Shown here piece after piece: positions 52,991 through 62,371 of a stretch of 64,000 nucleotides of DNA. The notes beneath the pieces were generated by a model, which was not told the origin of the DNA, did no database searches, and saw only the letters and a list, made by a program, of their open reading frames with translations. Source of the stretch: Streptococcus suis (lineage in GTDB: Bacteria > Bacillota > Bacilli > Lactobacillales > Streptococcaceae). The position numbers and the translations under genes are program-made. Within the stretch, counting starts at the first letter, position 1; every line of letters begins with the position of its first letter. The stretch spans positions 1,860,001 to 1,924,000 of the forward strand of contig CP031970.1 of NCBI GenBank assembly GCA_022354845.1. The letters are read 5' to 3'.

Positions 52991-54636
52991 TGCTTTGGAA
53001 AAAGCGTGGCCGAAGAGTCAGAAAGTACCATAAACACATTAAAGGGATTACCTTGCTAATACTTTACATGCCATTTCTCCTTGGAAGTGGCTTTTTTCTT
53101 TGGTTGGAAAAAGATAATTTGCTCCTAGAGCCTGTCTATTACAGTCTCACAACAGGAACTATTTTAGTCATCGGCTTAGGGCTGGTCTTTATCCTGAACC
53201 AACTAGGCTATCTAAATCTGTTGGTATTCTCAAAATGGAACAACCTGAGAATCATGGCAAACTTTCTCTTAGAAAACGGTTATTATACTACAAAGAAATT
53301 CAAACGAGATAAACAAGTCCAAGAAAAAATCATTCTCCCTAAAGTTTACCTCAAGCAAAGTAAGTACGGCCTGAAAGCTTCATTCATTCTTCAAGGAAAT
53401 AAATTCCAGGATCGTTTTCTTAATCTCGGAAATACACTTGAAATCCAACACGATGGAGACTTTACGGGTAAGAAATTCACCAAAGGTTTTGTCACTTACG
53501 AGATAGCTATAGATCAGTTTGCAGGACGTTTAAATCTAGAAGAGATTAAAGTTACAAAACAAGGCCTCCGATTAATGAAAGACGTCTATTGGGACTTTGT
53601 AAAACAACCTCACTTACTGATTGGGGGTGGTACTGGTGGTGGGAAAACCGTTCTTCTCATGACTCTTCTCTATGGACTAGCTCCGATTTCTGATATTGAT
53701 ATTTGTGACCCGAAACAATCTGACCTCTCTTCTTTTGCGGACGTGCCAATCTTTAAAGGACACGTCTTCATCACTAAGGAGGAAATTGTAGACTGTCTCA
53801 AAAGCAATGTCGAGGGAATGGAAGAGCGTTACCGCTACATGAAAAGTCAGCCTAACTATGTGGCTGGGATGAACTTCTCTCAGTTTGGCTTACGTCCTAA
53901 ATTCATCTTCTTTGATGAGTGGGCAGCATTCATGGCAAAACTAGAAGGCAACTACCAACTCCAACAACAGGTCAATAAATACCTCACACAATTGATTCTA
54001 GAAGCTAGACAAGCTGGCATCTTTGTCATCATGGCCATGCAACGGCCTGATGGTGAATATATCAAAACAAGCTTACGGGATCAGTTTATGAAACGTCTCT
54101 CAGTAGGACACTTAGAAGATACTGGCTATACCATGATGTACGGAGATGCCAATAGAAACAAAGAGTTCAAATACATTGATGAAATTGACGGGAAAAAAGT
54201 TGTCGGACGGGGTTATATTGCTAACGCTGGTGAGATTGCCCGTGAGTTCTTCTCTCCCAACGTCCCTTTTGATAAAGGATTCTCTTTTAAAGATGCATTT
54301 CTCAAGATGACACCTCATCAAGATTCAGTGATTACATCTACAGAGAGTGAACTTGTAAAAACATTTGTGGATTTTGAACCTGAACAATTCACTATTTCTG
54401 AAATGAAAATAAAACTCGATAAAACCTACGACCAGGTGAAAAAACTGGTCAATCTCATAGAGAAAGGAGGCTATTCTACTTTCACCAAAAAAGATGGAAA
54501 AATGCTATTTGGTAAGGATGACCTCTATACACTAGGGGTTATTTTTAATTCTATTGACGACACCAGCACGACCTATAAAGAGGCAGTTGAGGCCTATTAT
54601 CAGTCTCAAAAGGAATCAGCGGTTGAGGTGAGTTAA
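52990..54636 (+). CDS. tcpA: TcpA-type FtsK/SpoIIIE coupling ATPase of the ICE
   Basis: This 548-residue protein has two N-terminal membrane helices (about 19-39 and 52-78) and an FtsK-like ATPase with GGGTGGGKT (about 214-222), Walker B FIFFDEWAA and MAMQRPDGE. It corresponds to Tn916 Orf21 and ICEBs1 ConQ and delivers the relaxase-bound strand to the channel. The ATG overlaps the previous stop by one base. Confidence 0.92.
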   Translation: MLWKKRGRRVRKYHKHIKGITLLILYMPFLLGSGFFLWLEKDNLLLEPVYYSLTTGTILVIGLGLVFILNQLGYLNLLVFSKWNNLRIMANFLLENGYYTTKKFKRDKQVQEKIILPKVYLKQSKYGLKASFILQGNKFQDRFLNLGNTLEIQHDGDFTGKKFTKGFVTYEIAIDQFAGRLNLEEIKVTKQGLRLMKDVYWDFVKQPHLLIGGGTGGGKTVLLMTLLYGLAPISDIDICDPKQSDLSSFADVPIFKGHVFITKEEIVDCLKSNVEGMEERYRYMKSQPNYVAGMNFSQFGLRPKFIFFDEWAAFMAKLEGNYQLQQQVNKYLTQLILEARQAGIFVIMAMQRPDGEYIKTSLRDQFMKRLSVGHLEDTGYTMMYGDANRNKEFKYIDEIDGKKVVGRGYIANAGEIAREFFSPNVPFDKGFSFKDAFLKMTPHQDSVITSTESELVKTFVDFEPEQFTISEMKIKLDKTYDQVKKLVNLIEKGGYSTFTKKDGKMLFGKDDLYTLGVIFNSIDDTSTTYKEAVEAYYQSQKESAVEVS

Positions 54637-54719
54637 CGCCCCACCCCTGGGAGCGAGCCGGAGGCGAAGCGAACAGAGCAGGGTGGGTAAGGCGAAAACT
54701 CACTTCAATCGTGTTCACA

Positions 54720-54743
54720 ACCCCCAGATTATAATATGGGGGT
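54720..54743. repeat. oriT-like hairpin
   Basis: ACCCCCA / TGGGGGT with a 10-nt AT-rich loop resembles the oriT inverted repeat of MobT-type elements, which is CCCCC...GGGGG near the nick site. It lies just upstream of the cognate relaxase. Confidence 0.7.
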
Positions 54744-54812
54744 AGAGATTTGAAAAAATCACGTAGTGAAACCTCCATAAGCCTTGTGGGTCAAGGGATT
54801 AGAGAATTAAAC

Positions 54813-54844
54813 AACTGTACACTTTTTTGCCAAAAACTGTACAC
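54813..54844. repeat. Direct repeats AACTGTACAC before the relaxase
   Basis: Two identical 10-bp copies (54813-54822 and 54835-54844), 22 bp (two helical turns) apart, each with a TGTACA palindrome. They could bind the relaxase's helix-turn-helix domain or a helper protein. Confidence 0.55.
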
Positions 54845-54866
54845 CTACTCTCAAAAATAGAAAGGA

Positions 54867-56138
54867 GTGACTATTATTGATGGCAAACAACTAAGAAAAT
54901 TTAGAGCTAGTCTTGGACTAAAACAAAAGGAATTTGCAGAAGTTGCTGGAGTAAGCTTATCAAGTCTAAAATCCTATGAAACAGGAAGACGAGAATTTAC
55001 TCTCGAAAAATTCAAGGAAATCAAGACCAAGATGGGATACTCCTTCTCAGACAGCCCTCATCCTCTACGTCTTATGATTGACTATCTGCGAATCACCTTT
55101 AAAGAAGTCCGTCATTTAAAAGACTTTGTTGAAACTTACCTCTATGTTAGCTTTAATGAGTTCACTTCACAAGAAACAACCATGATGACCTATAATCACC
55201 TCTACAAGCGTGGTGATATTTGGATATTTGATTACTTTGATAAAGAAGATCGAAACAATTACCAAATCACCTTACAACTCTCTGGTCAAGGGTGTAGACA
55301 GATGGAACTGGTTCTTGAAAGAGAAGGGATCTCTTGGAGGGAATTCTTGGAAAAAATACTTTATGAACGTTCTGACATGAAAGTTACTCGGATAGACTTA
55401 GCATTAGATGAACTCTACCGTGGGTATGATCAAGAAGAAACACACTTTCATCTATCAGATATGATTAACAAAGTTTACCAACACCTTGTTACATTTGACC
55501 GCCTTAGAACTTGGAGTCATATCGGTGGTGGAAATCTAAACAGTCATTCTGAGAATGAGGATAGACAAGGAATATCGCTTTACTTTGGATCACGTAAATC
55601 CAATATGTTTTTTAACTTTTATGAGAAACGATATGAATTCGCTCAAAAGGAAGGGATAAGTGTTGAAGAGGCTCTAGAAATATTTGGCGTCTGGAATCGA
55701 TATGAAATTCGTTTGTCACAAGCAAAAGCTCAAAAGTTAGTTGAACACTACGTGCTAGGTCAAGATTTAGGAAACTTAGCCCGTGGATTAATTAATCAAG
55801 AAATGGAGGTGTTTGAAGGCGTTGGGAAATACGGAGCCTACATCCCTGATCCTAAATGGCAAGATATGTTCGGATCAGCTGACCCATTAAAATTATCTGT
55901 CCAACCAGAACCTTATTCCATTGATCGAACAGTTCGTTGGTTGCTTTACCAAGTTTCCAATTCGCTATCATTTGTGGAAGAGGCAGATAAAATCATGAAT
56001 ACCCAATACCTGGAAATGATTCGAAATACTGGAAAACTAACAGATCGGATGGAAACCGAACTAAAGTATTTAAAAGAAAGTTATGTTTCTCATCAGAATG
56101 AACTTGTGAAAGGAGGTAAAGAGTGGCAAGTAACTTAA
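54867..56138 (+). CDS. mobT: MobT-type relaxase (Rep_trans family)
   Basis: This protein of about 423 residues has an N-terminal helix-turn-helix (LKQKEFAEVAGVSLSSLKSYETG) and a Rep_trans domain with VTRIDLALDELY and NFYEKRYE motifs, as in Tn916 Orf20 and ICEBs1 NicK. It nicks oriT and pilots the strand. The GTG at 54867 overlaps its own GGAG; an ATT at 54876 would have ideal spacing, so the true start may be non-standard. The 3' end overlaps ardA. Confidence 0.9.
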   Translation: MTIIDGKQLRKFRASLGLKQKEFAEVAGVSLSSLKSYETGRREFTLEKFKEIKTKMGYSFSDSPHPLRLMIDYLRITFKEVRHLKDFVETYLYVSFNEFTSQETTMMTYNHLYKRGDIWIFDYFDKEDRNNYQITLQLSGQGCRQMELVLEREGISWREFLEKILYERSDMKVTRIDLALDELYRGYDQEETHFHLSDMINKVYQHLVTFDRLRTWSHIGGGNLNSHSENEDRQGISLYFGSRKSNMFFNFYEKRYEFAQKEGISVEEALEIFGVWNRYEIRLSQAKAQKLVEHYVLGQDLGNLARGLINQEMEVFEGVGKYGAYIPDPKWQDMFGSADPLKLSVQPEPYSIDRTVRWLLYQVSNSLSFVEEADKIMNTQYLEMIRNTGKLTDRMETELKYLKESYVSHQNELVKGGKEWQVT

Positions 56139-56602
56139 AAATCTGTATTCAAAATATACAAACTGGCCTATATAAATGGTTTGAATTCCCGGAATCAGAA
56201 CAAACCATTCGAAAAAGTTTAGGCCTATCAGATCACGATGAGTATCTAATTGCGGATTGGGATGATTTTAACGGTATCATCAATGAATATACCTCTATTA
56301 GTTCTCTTAATCGTCTTGCTGAGAAGTTACAAGAAATCCCTGATAATTACAGCTCTCTGATAAATGATTGGATTATCCACTATAATTCTATCGATAACTT
56401 TATTGAAGAGTTTGATATCAATAATTGGACTGTTGCTGAAGTTAGTAGGGATGAAGATTTTGGAGCCTATCTCATTGAAGAATTAAGCGTCATTAAAATC
56501 CCTGATAATATCCAACCGTATTTTGATTATGAAGCTTATGGTCGTGATGCACGCCTTGAACTAAACTGTGTCATCTCAGATCAATACTATGCTTGGCAAT
56601 AG
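56123..56602 (+). CDS. ardA: ArdA anti-restriction protein
   Basis: This 159-residue acidic protein ends with the ArdA hallmark FDYEAYGRDARLEL, and its beginning (ICIQNIQTGLYKWFEFP) matches the family. ArdA mimics DNA and blocks type I restriction enzymes when an element enters a new host. Tn916 Orf18 is a homologue. The start is GTG, after AAAGGAGG, overlapping the relaxase gene by 16 bp. Confidence 0.93.
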   Translation: MASNLKICIQNIQTGLYKWFEFPESEQTIRKSLGLSDHDEYLIADWDDFNGIINEYTSISSLNRLAEKLQEIPDNYSSLINDWIIHYNSIDNFIEEFDINNWTVAEVSRDEDFGAYLIEELSVIKIPDNIQPYFDYEAYGRDARLELNCVISDQYYAWQ

Positions 56603-56613
56603 AAAGGAAACTT

Positions 56614-56850
56614 ATGGAAATATATACTGCTCGTTCTCGCTATCGTCAAGAAGGCGTTACCTGGGTTTGGTACCGTAACGATGAAGAAGAAATTCATACG
56701 GATCTCCAACTCAGCGAAGTTTTTAGACTAATACGACGAGAACTAGAAAAATTTGTGGACGAAGGAATTCTCACAAAAGAACAAGCCTTTGATCTCTCAA
56801 ATGATTGGCTCGCTTATGACGAGTTTGTGGAAGGACTGATGTATGGATGA
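56614..56850 (+). CDS. Small acidic hypothetical protein next to ardA
   Basis: This 78-residue acidic helical protein starts at an ATG with AAAGGA. Its end overlaps the next gene (ATGA). It is perhaps a second DNA mimic or an accessory factor; no family is recognised. Confidence 0.6.
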   Translation: MEIYTARSRYRQEGVTWVWYRNDEEEIHTDLQLSEVFRLIRRELEKFVDEGILTKEQAFDLSNDWLAYDEFVEGLMYG

Positions 56851-57326
56851 TTGGAACCATTCGAATCCTACAAAACGGACAGTCTAAAGAGCTGGCTCAG
56901 GTAGATCTTATTCGCTTTAATGAGGAGGCTATCAGACAACGCTTGGTTGAAAAAGGCTATTCTTATGATAGTCAATTAGTTATCACTGAAATTGTTGATT
57001 GGGGAGTAACCACAAATTTAACTTTTCAGGAAATTGAATTACTAAAGCTCTGTCTCGAAGGGTTATACGATAATGACGAATACATCATTGTTTACCTCTT
57101 AAAGCGTCACTGGAAAGTGAAAGACATTGTGACGGTTTATTACCGCTTTGCAAGTCAGAATGAGGTAGAAGCCCTGTGCGAACTTCTAAAAGACTATGAC
57201 AATAACGAGGTTATTCACATCTTCTATCAAAACAACAATTGGGTCAACTGTATACAGAAGTATCTCTCTTCTGGTGAATTGCTCAATACACCCAAAGGGT
57301 TTTACAAACGAATCTTACCAAACTAA
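56847..57326 (+). CDS. Hypothetical acidic protein of the conjugation operon
   Basis: This 159-residue protein has many Asp and Glu residues and aromatic residues (DNDEYIIVYLL, DNNEVIHIFYQNNNW). Size and acidity resemble ArdA, though the ArdA hallmark is absent, so it may be a divergent anti-restriction protein. Translationally coupled to the previous gene. Confidence 0.55.
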   Translation: MIGTIRILQNGQSKELAQVDLIRFNEEAIRQRLVEKGYSYDSQLVITEIVDWGVTTNLTFQEIELLKLCLEGLYDNDEYIIVYLLKRHWKVKDIVTVYYRFASQNEVEALCELLKDYDNNEVIHIFYQNNNWVNCIQKYLSSGELLNTPKGFYKRILPN

Positions 57327-57338
57327 TAGGAGGTCATG

Positions 57339-57611
57339 ATGACACAAGGAAAACTAGAAAAAGATATTCTATCAGCGATAGCTGAATTTTCAACACTACT
57401 AACCAGTTACAAATTTGATGAAGCTTGGACAGTTGCTGGACGGCTTAACGGTCTATTGAAGACTGAAGAAGTCATCCAACTCCCAGCAGATCAACTGGAT
57501 AGTATCCGAACCGAACTAAAAGGTTATTATGCCACAAATAATGAGATTAATAGCTTACATAAACGTTTGGTTGCTAAGGGGCATAAGCTCTTAGAACTAT
57601 CTCAACAGTAA
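57339..57611 (+). CDS. Small helical hypothetical protein
   Basis: This 90-residue helical protein starts at the second of two tandem ATGs, which best fits AGGAGG. The function is unknown. Confidence 0.6.
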   Translation: MTQGKLEKDILSAIAEFSTLLTSYKFDEAWTVAGRLNGLLKTEEVIQLPADQLDSIRTELKGYYATNNEINSLHKRLVAKGHKLLELSQQ

Positions 57612-57620
57612 GGAGGTCTA

Positions 57621-57884
57621 ATGGAAATAGAAATGCTGAGACAAGATACAGGTGAGTTTAGAGCTCGCCTGTCTTATTTTGTCAAAGAGTTCTTAACAGA
57701 AAATGCCACCCAGATAGACAAAATGGTCAAAGGTGAAGTCTTCCAAAAAAGAAAGGAAATCACCATTGAACAGGAAGCTCAATATTATGATATGACCTTT
57801 ATCTTCCGAAAAGGTGGTTTGATTAAGAAATCAACTCTAGAAGTCATTGTTAATGGTGCAATGACAGCTAAGATATTAATTTAA
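57621..57884 (+). CDS. Small hypothetical protein of the conjugation operon
   Basis: This 87-residue protein with mixed helices and strands is unknown. AAGGAGG precedes the ATG, and it is 9 bp after the previous gene. Confidence 0.6.
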   Translation: MEIEMLRQDTGEFRARLSYFVKEFLTENATQIDKMVKGEVFQKRKEITIEQEAQYYDMTFIFRKGGLIKKSTLEVIVNGAMTAKILI

Positions 57885-57896
57885 GAAAGGAGTTCA

Positions 57897-58838
57897 ATGA
57901 AAAACATAAAACCAACTTTCCTGAAACGACGAAAACCAAAACAAAAGATTGAAATGAAACAGGTTGATCAAAAATGGATGAATCGATTATTTCTAGGAGG
58001 CTTAATAGCCATTGTTGTGCTTGCAACACTTTCTATTATTGTAAGCCTAACTCGCTCTAACAAGCCTCAAACAATCATTCAGGAAGTTTCAAAAGATACG
58101 ACAACAACTGACTACCACCTTCAATACTACCTTAACGATTATGTTAAAGCGTACTTCAATTTGTCTGAGGACAATGCAATTCAGCTAGATGAAATTGAAA
58201 AGCTCAATAGCTTCTATGATAGTGTTCCAGAAACAAGAAACCAAGGACATACCAAATCACCTTCATCCCTTGTCAGTGCTCGTTTATTAAGTATTAAGGA
58301 CAATACAGCTACCTATCAAGTGACATACTCTGTAGGTAAGGGAGATGATGTTAAAGAAATAACAACTGGTTTTGCGATTCCTTTTGGGGTCAAAGAAAAC
58401 CAATACTATATTTCTGGCTTGCCTTGGTTCATCCCTCTCACGGAGCAACAAGCCACAGGTTTTGCTACTCAAGACAAATTGAAATTAATTGATGATACAG
58501 AAACAGAAAGTGAGAAAAAAGAGGATTTGGACAGCTTTCTAAACCTCTTCTTCACTAACTATACAACTAATCAAGAAAATCTAGACTTGTTAGCTAAAGA
58601 CATCTCAGCACTAGAAAACACAACGTACAAAAGTTTGGATTATTCTTACTACAAAAGTGATGGCAAAAAAGTAATGGCCTTTGCACAAGTCACGTTTGAA
58701 ATTGCTGGTAACACCCACAGTGAAAACTTCACTTTATCGCTTCAACCAAAAGATGAGTCCTACTTTGTTCAATCTTTAAAACACACTATTCCTAAAAACT
58801 ACACAAAAACTAACACAACTAAAGGAGAAACTAAATGA
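57897..58838 (+). CDS. tcpC: TcpC-like conjugation scaffold protein
   Basis: This 313-residue protein has a short basic cytoplasmic N-terminus, one transmembrane helix (about 32-52) and an extracellular part with two NTF2-like domains, as in TcpC of pCW3, Tn916 Orf13 and ICEBs1 ConG-type VirB8 proteins. It assembles the channel. The stop overlaps the next start. Confidence 0.85.
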   Translation: MKNIKPTFLKRRKPKQKIEMKQVDQKWMNRLFLGGLIAIVVLATLSIIVSLTRSNKPQTIIQEVSKDTTTTDYHLQYYLNDYVKAYFNLSEDNAIQLDEIEKLNSFYDSVPETRNQGHTKSPSSLVSARLLSIKDNTATYQVTYSVGKGDDVKEITTGFAIPFGVKENQYYISGLPWFIPLTEQQATGFATQDKLKLIDDTETESEKKEDLDSFLNLFFTNYTTNQENLDLLAKDISALENTTYKSLDYSYYKSDGKKVMAFAQVTFEIAGNTHSENFTLSLQPKDESYFVQSLKHTIPKNYTKTNTTKGETK

Positions 58839-59053
58839 CATTACAAAATCTTTTTCAATGGTTCGTAACAAACATCGGAATCTGGATTGTTGCAGGTTTC
58901 GCAGGTTGGAAATTTATCGAGGCCGTTCGTGATCAACGTATTGGACGGGCCATCATGGCAATTGGTATTGGAGGAGCTACTGTTTACTTTCTAAATAATC
59001 CTACAACTGTCCTTAATAGCGTTTCAGACATCATGGCTCAGATCTTTGGATAG
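58835..59053 (+). CDS. tcpD: TcpD-like small membrane protein
   Basis: This 72-residue protein has two transmembrane helices (about 12-30 and 37-55). It matches the TcpD position and size in Tn916/pCW3-type systems and is part of the secretion channel. Confidence 0.75.
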   Translation: MTLQNLFQWFVTNIGIWIVAGFAGWKFIEAVRDQRIGRAIMAIGIGGATVYFLNNPTTVLNSVSDIMAQIFG

Positions 59054-59061
59054 GAGGTAAT

Positions 59062-59478
59062 ATGAGTGACCAATTAAAGGATAAACAGCTCTATTCCTAT
59101 AAGCAAGCTCTCAGTCAACCCTACTGGATTCAAAAAATAAATGATGATTTCTCACTGCAATCACCAATAAAATTTTCGCGCATTGTCTATACTGTAACAA
59201 TTTTTAGTCTCCTATTTTTCCCATCAGAAAAGGTATTAGCCTTTCTTCCGATGGGACTGAGACTAACAGTGTCAGCTCTAATTGCCTGGGGATTATCAGA
59301 GACACTAGCTAATCTTATTATTGATGGTAAAACCTTTATCGTTTATCTTTGGGACTATTTTAAATACTACTTCCAGTATGGCATGAGATACGATACTGTC
59401 TACCTCAATAAAGGATTGCTTTATAAGCGTCCCCAAAATATAACAAAACGAAAGGAGACCAATGAATTATCAAAATAA
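59062..59478 (+). CDS. tcpE: TcpE-like membrane protein
   Basis: This 138-residue protein has two hydrophobic segments (about 38-58 and 63-85) and corresponds to TcpE/Tn916 Orf17. It precedes and overlaps the VirB4 gene by 17 bp, as in related modules. Confidence 0.75.
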   Translation: MSDQLKDKQLYSYKQALSQPYWIQKINDDFSLQSPIKFSRIVYTVTIFSLLFFPSEKVLAFLPMGLRLTVSALIAWGLSETLANLIIDGKTFIVYLWDYFKYYFQYGMRYDTVYLNKGLLYKRPQNITKRKETNELSK

Positions 59479-61960
59479 TATCTGGGATATTAAAGACAAT
59501 CTCATTCTTCGAAAGGATGGTTCAGTATTTGCTATTTATCAGATACCTTCTAAAGTGATTAATTCTGTTGATGGTAAAACCAAAGAAAAACATAAAGATT
59601 TAATCTACACAGCCCTTAGCCATTTAAGAAGTTATCATGATTTTGAGATTCGGATGATTCCTATGGATTTAGACCTTTACAGTCGTTATCAAAAACTAGC
59701 GCTTGATATTGATTGGGAATCACAAGTTGGAGACTTAGCCGACTATGTCTTAAACAAAACGATTGACTATCTGGAAACAGATATTGGCCAACTTTATGAA
59801 TATCAATATTTTCTTTTGGTACCTTTAAAATCTTTGACTGTTTCAATGGATCTCAAATCAGTGGTTTATGAAGGTTATCGTTCTTCCAGAAACTTAGTAC
59901 TAAACACCCTCGGCATTGGCGAGACCGTACCAAGTAATTGGCAAGAATCTTATCAAGGTCAAAAAGAAATCCTTGAGAACAATCTATCCCTTCTAAATGC
60001 TCGACCACTCTCCACTAATGAAAATATCTTCATCCAACGTCACCAATTTCTAAGAGGTCAGCTTTATCAGAAAGACACTGAAATAATGCGAATTACTAAC
60101 TCTATAGAAAATCTTGATGAGACCAACATTGAGTTTGAACATATCAATATCCTCAAGTTAAACAATCTAGGAGAAAGTTCTTATGTCGCTTTTTTGCCAA
60201 TCAACAGTCTGCCTGAGAATATGTCTTACTTACACCTTCAAGAAGAGTTACAAGCACTTCGCTTTCCGGTTGAGTCGGATTTTAAAATTCAATTCTCTTT
60301 ACCTAAAGGCGTCTTCTCACTGTTAGGAAAGGCAAAGCGTGCAAGACAACGACTAAAAAACACTATCTCAGAAGCAGAGGAAGTTGAGGACGTTCAAAAA
60401 GGGTCTGTCATTAAGAGTAAATTCCTCTTAGAAGACCTACAAGGAAAATTTGATAAGAACGAACCATTAGTAACTTATTTACACACTCTAACAATCACTG
60501 CTTCTACTTTAGATGAGTTGAGAGCCAAATACGACCTTCTCTATGCGACTTTAAACCAACTTTCTGTTGAAGTTGTTCGGGCAAATGCAGATCAAGTCTA
60601 TCTGTTTTATAAGAATCGAATGACTGAAACTTTATCCAGTGAAGATAGAAACTTCCTCCAGGCGATGTCCTTGGAAGCTTTTTGCGAAAATCTTTTCTTT
60701 ATGACAAAGAAGGTAGGTACAGATATTGGGTTTTCTATTGGGCGTATCGACAACCAAATCGATTCCTGGCAAGGAGATTACAAAAAAGCTATTGAAGCCT
60801 CTTCAATACCTGTCTTTACAAACCTTCTTCAAGCCAATAAATTAGGAGTCAAAGATAAGTCTACAAATAACCCACATGTAGCCATCATCGGTGAAACAGG
60901 TACAGGAAAGTCCTTCTTGACCAAATTACTATTCACATATCATTCATTTCTAAAAACGAAAATCCTCTACATTGATCCCAAAGCAGAAATGCGGAAACAA
61001 TATGAAAAAGTTCTAAAAGAACATGAGGAATCAGGCGATTTTGAAGAACTTCAGAATTACATCAAATCGATTAACTTTATTACTTTGGATGCTCGCTATG
61101 ATAAGAACCACGGTGTCTTAGATCCAATTGTCTTTCTAAAAGGTCAAGAGGCTCGTGACCTAGCAGACTCTATGATCGATACCCTTCTAGGCAAAGACAA
61201 TAGCTTACGAATCCGAAATGCTTATTTAAAGAGTTTGGATAAATACCTTGCCAAACGGGAACGTGGCGAAAAGGTTGGCATGATTCATGTCTTTAAGGAC
61301 CTAATGAAACATGATGACAAATCTGTTCAAGAGGCTGGGGATTTCCTCTTAACAGCAGTCAATCAATCTATTCTAGCGCTTGGATTCTCAAATGGTCAAA
61401 ATGAGGCTATTTCAGTTGATTCAAAAATTACAATCTTAGAAATCAATGGCCTTAACCTACCTAATGATAAATCCAATATTGAACTAACGCCTGATGATAA
61501 GAAAAGCCTAACAATTATGTACGCTTTAGGGTATTACTGTACCAAATTTGGAAAGCAAGATCGAACAGTTGAAACGATTGAGTTTTTCGATGAAGCATGG
61601 TTTTTCAATTCAACTACAGTTGGAAAACAAATTCTAAAACGGATGAAACGTGTTGGCCGATCTGAAAACAACTTCCTAGTATTTATCACCCAATCCGTCC
61701 ATGACTTATCTAGTGAAGAAGATGGTACTGGTTTTGGTTCTGTCTTTGCTTTCTTAGAGGACACTGAAATTGATGCAGTGTTAGAGTATCTAAAGATACC
61801 GAAAAACACTACAACATCTGAATGGCTAGGCAATATGACCATGGCTCAATGTATTTTTCTAGATACCTTTGGTCGAAAAGAACGAATTACGGTTGATGGC
61901 ATGTTCCCTGAAATCACCCAACTCTTTGATACTGTCGAAACAAAGTTGAAGGCTATTTAA
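59462..61960 (+). CDS. virB4: VirB4/TcpF-type conjugation ATPase
   Basis: This 832-residue protein has an N-terminal VirB4/CagE domain and a C-terminal P-loop ATPase with GETGTGKSF (about 477-485) and Walker B IEFFDEAWFF. It powers the type IV secretion channel (Tn916 Orf16 counterpart). Its presence shows that this element, unlike the IME, carries its own transfer machinery. Confidence 0.95.
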   Translation: MNYQNNIWDIKDNLILRKDGSVFAIYQIPSKVINSVDGKTKEKHKDLIYTALSHLRSYHDFEIRMIPMDLDLYSRYQKLALDIDWESQVGDLADYVLNKTIDYLETDIGQLYEYQYFLLVPLKSLTVSMDLKSVVYEGYRSSRNLVLNTLGIGETVPSNWQESYQGQKEILENNLSLLNARPLSTNENIFIQRHQFLRGQLYQKDTEIMRITNSIENLDETNIEFEHINILKLNNLGESSYVAFLPINSLPENMSYLHLQEELQALRFPVESDFKIQFSLPKGVFSLLGKAKRARQRLKNTISEAEEVEDVQKGSVIKSKFLLEDLQGKFDKNEPLVTYLHTLTITASTLDELRAKYDLLYATLNQLSVEVVRANADQVYLFYKNRMTETLSSEDRNFLQAMSLEAFCENLFFMTKKVGTDIGFSIGRIDNQIDSWQGDYKKAIEASSIPVFTNLLQANKLGVKDKSTNNPHVAIIGETGTGKSFLTKLLFTYHSFLKTKILYIDPKAEMRKQYEKVLKEHEESGDFEELQNYIKSINFITLDARYDKNHGVLDPIVFLKGQEARDLADSMIDTLLGKDNSLRIRNAYLKSLDKYLAKRERGEKVGMIHVFKDLMKHDDKSVQEAGDFLLTAVNQSILALGFSNGQNEAISVDSKITILEINGLNLPNDKSNIELTPDDKKSLTIMYALGYYCTKFGKQDRTVETIEFFDEAWFFNSTTVGKQILKRMKRVGRSENNFLVFITQSVHDLSSEEDGTGFGSVFAFLEDTEIDAVLEYLKIPKNTTTSEWLGNMTMAQCIFLDTFGRKERITVDGMFPEITQLFDTVETKLKAI

Positions 61961-62013
61961 ATTTATGATAGACTACAATCATCTAATACTAAATATAAAA
62001 GGAGTTTACCTTT

Positions 62014-62313
62014 ATGGACACACAAGAATTGCTAGATAATCTTCAAGATGAACTCTACAACCTAGAAATTCGTATTTCTAAGAATGTTTTCAAGGGTGAG
62101 ACCCCTTCTGAATTAAAGAAATTTGTAGCAGATTTCCTGAAAATTTGTGAACAAAAAGAGTTTGATGTTGCTTTTGAGGTAATCGAGTCGATGTCTTCCC
62201 ACACTCTTTTATTAGAACAAACACCTCTAGCGTCAGTTGAGTATGTTTCAACATCTATTAAATCATTTTATGAAGATTTCATAGAGCCTACTAAAATTGA
62301 ATTATATGGATAA
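62014..62313 (+). CDS. Small helical protein between VirB4 and VirB6, paralogue of 37393
   Basis: This 99-residue acidic helical protein (MDTQELLDNLQDELYNLE...) has AAAGGAG upstream. It shares the N[IV]FxGE, CEQKxFxV and IEPTKxE features with the 96-residue protein at 37393. It is probably a transfer accessory or a regulator; the function is unknown. Confidence 0.65.
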   Translation: MDTQELLDNLQDELYNLEIRISKNVFKGETPSELKKFVADFLKICEQKEFDVAFEVIESMSSHTLLLEQTPLASVEYVSTSIKSFYEDFIEPTKIELYG

Positions 62314-62324
62314 CTAACTTATTT

Positions 62325-62350
62325 GCACCTTCATACAAGGTGCTTTTTTA
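62325..62350 (+). terminator. Terminator-like hairpin inside the conjugation operon
   Basis: GCACCTT / AAGGTGC with a 5-nt loop and seven T's, between the 99-residue gene and virB6. It may reduce expression of downstream genes. Confidence 0.7.
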
Positions 62351-62371
62351 TTTTAACTAGAAAGGAGTACA

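Larger units (their letters stand above)
54637..54866. other. Intergenic origin-of-transfer region
   Basis: These 230 bp between TcpA and the relaxase match the oriT position in Tn916, ICEBs1 and ICESt3. They hold a GC-rich inverted repeat CCCACCC/GGGTGGG (54640-54646 and 54681-54687), the oriT-like hairpin and two direct repeats, listed separately. Confidence 0.6.
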
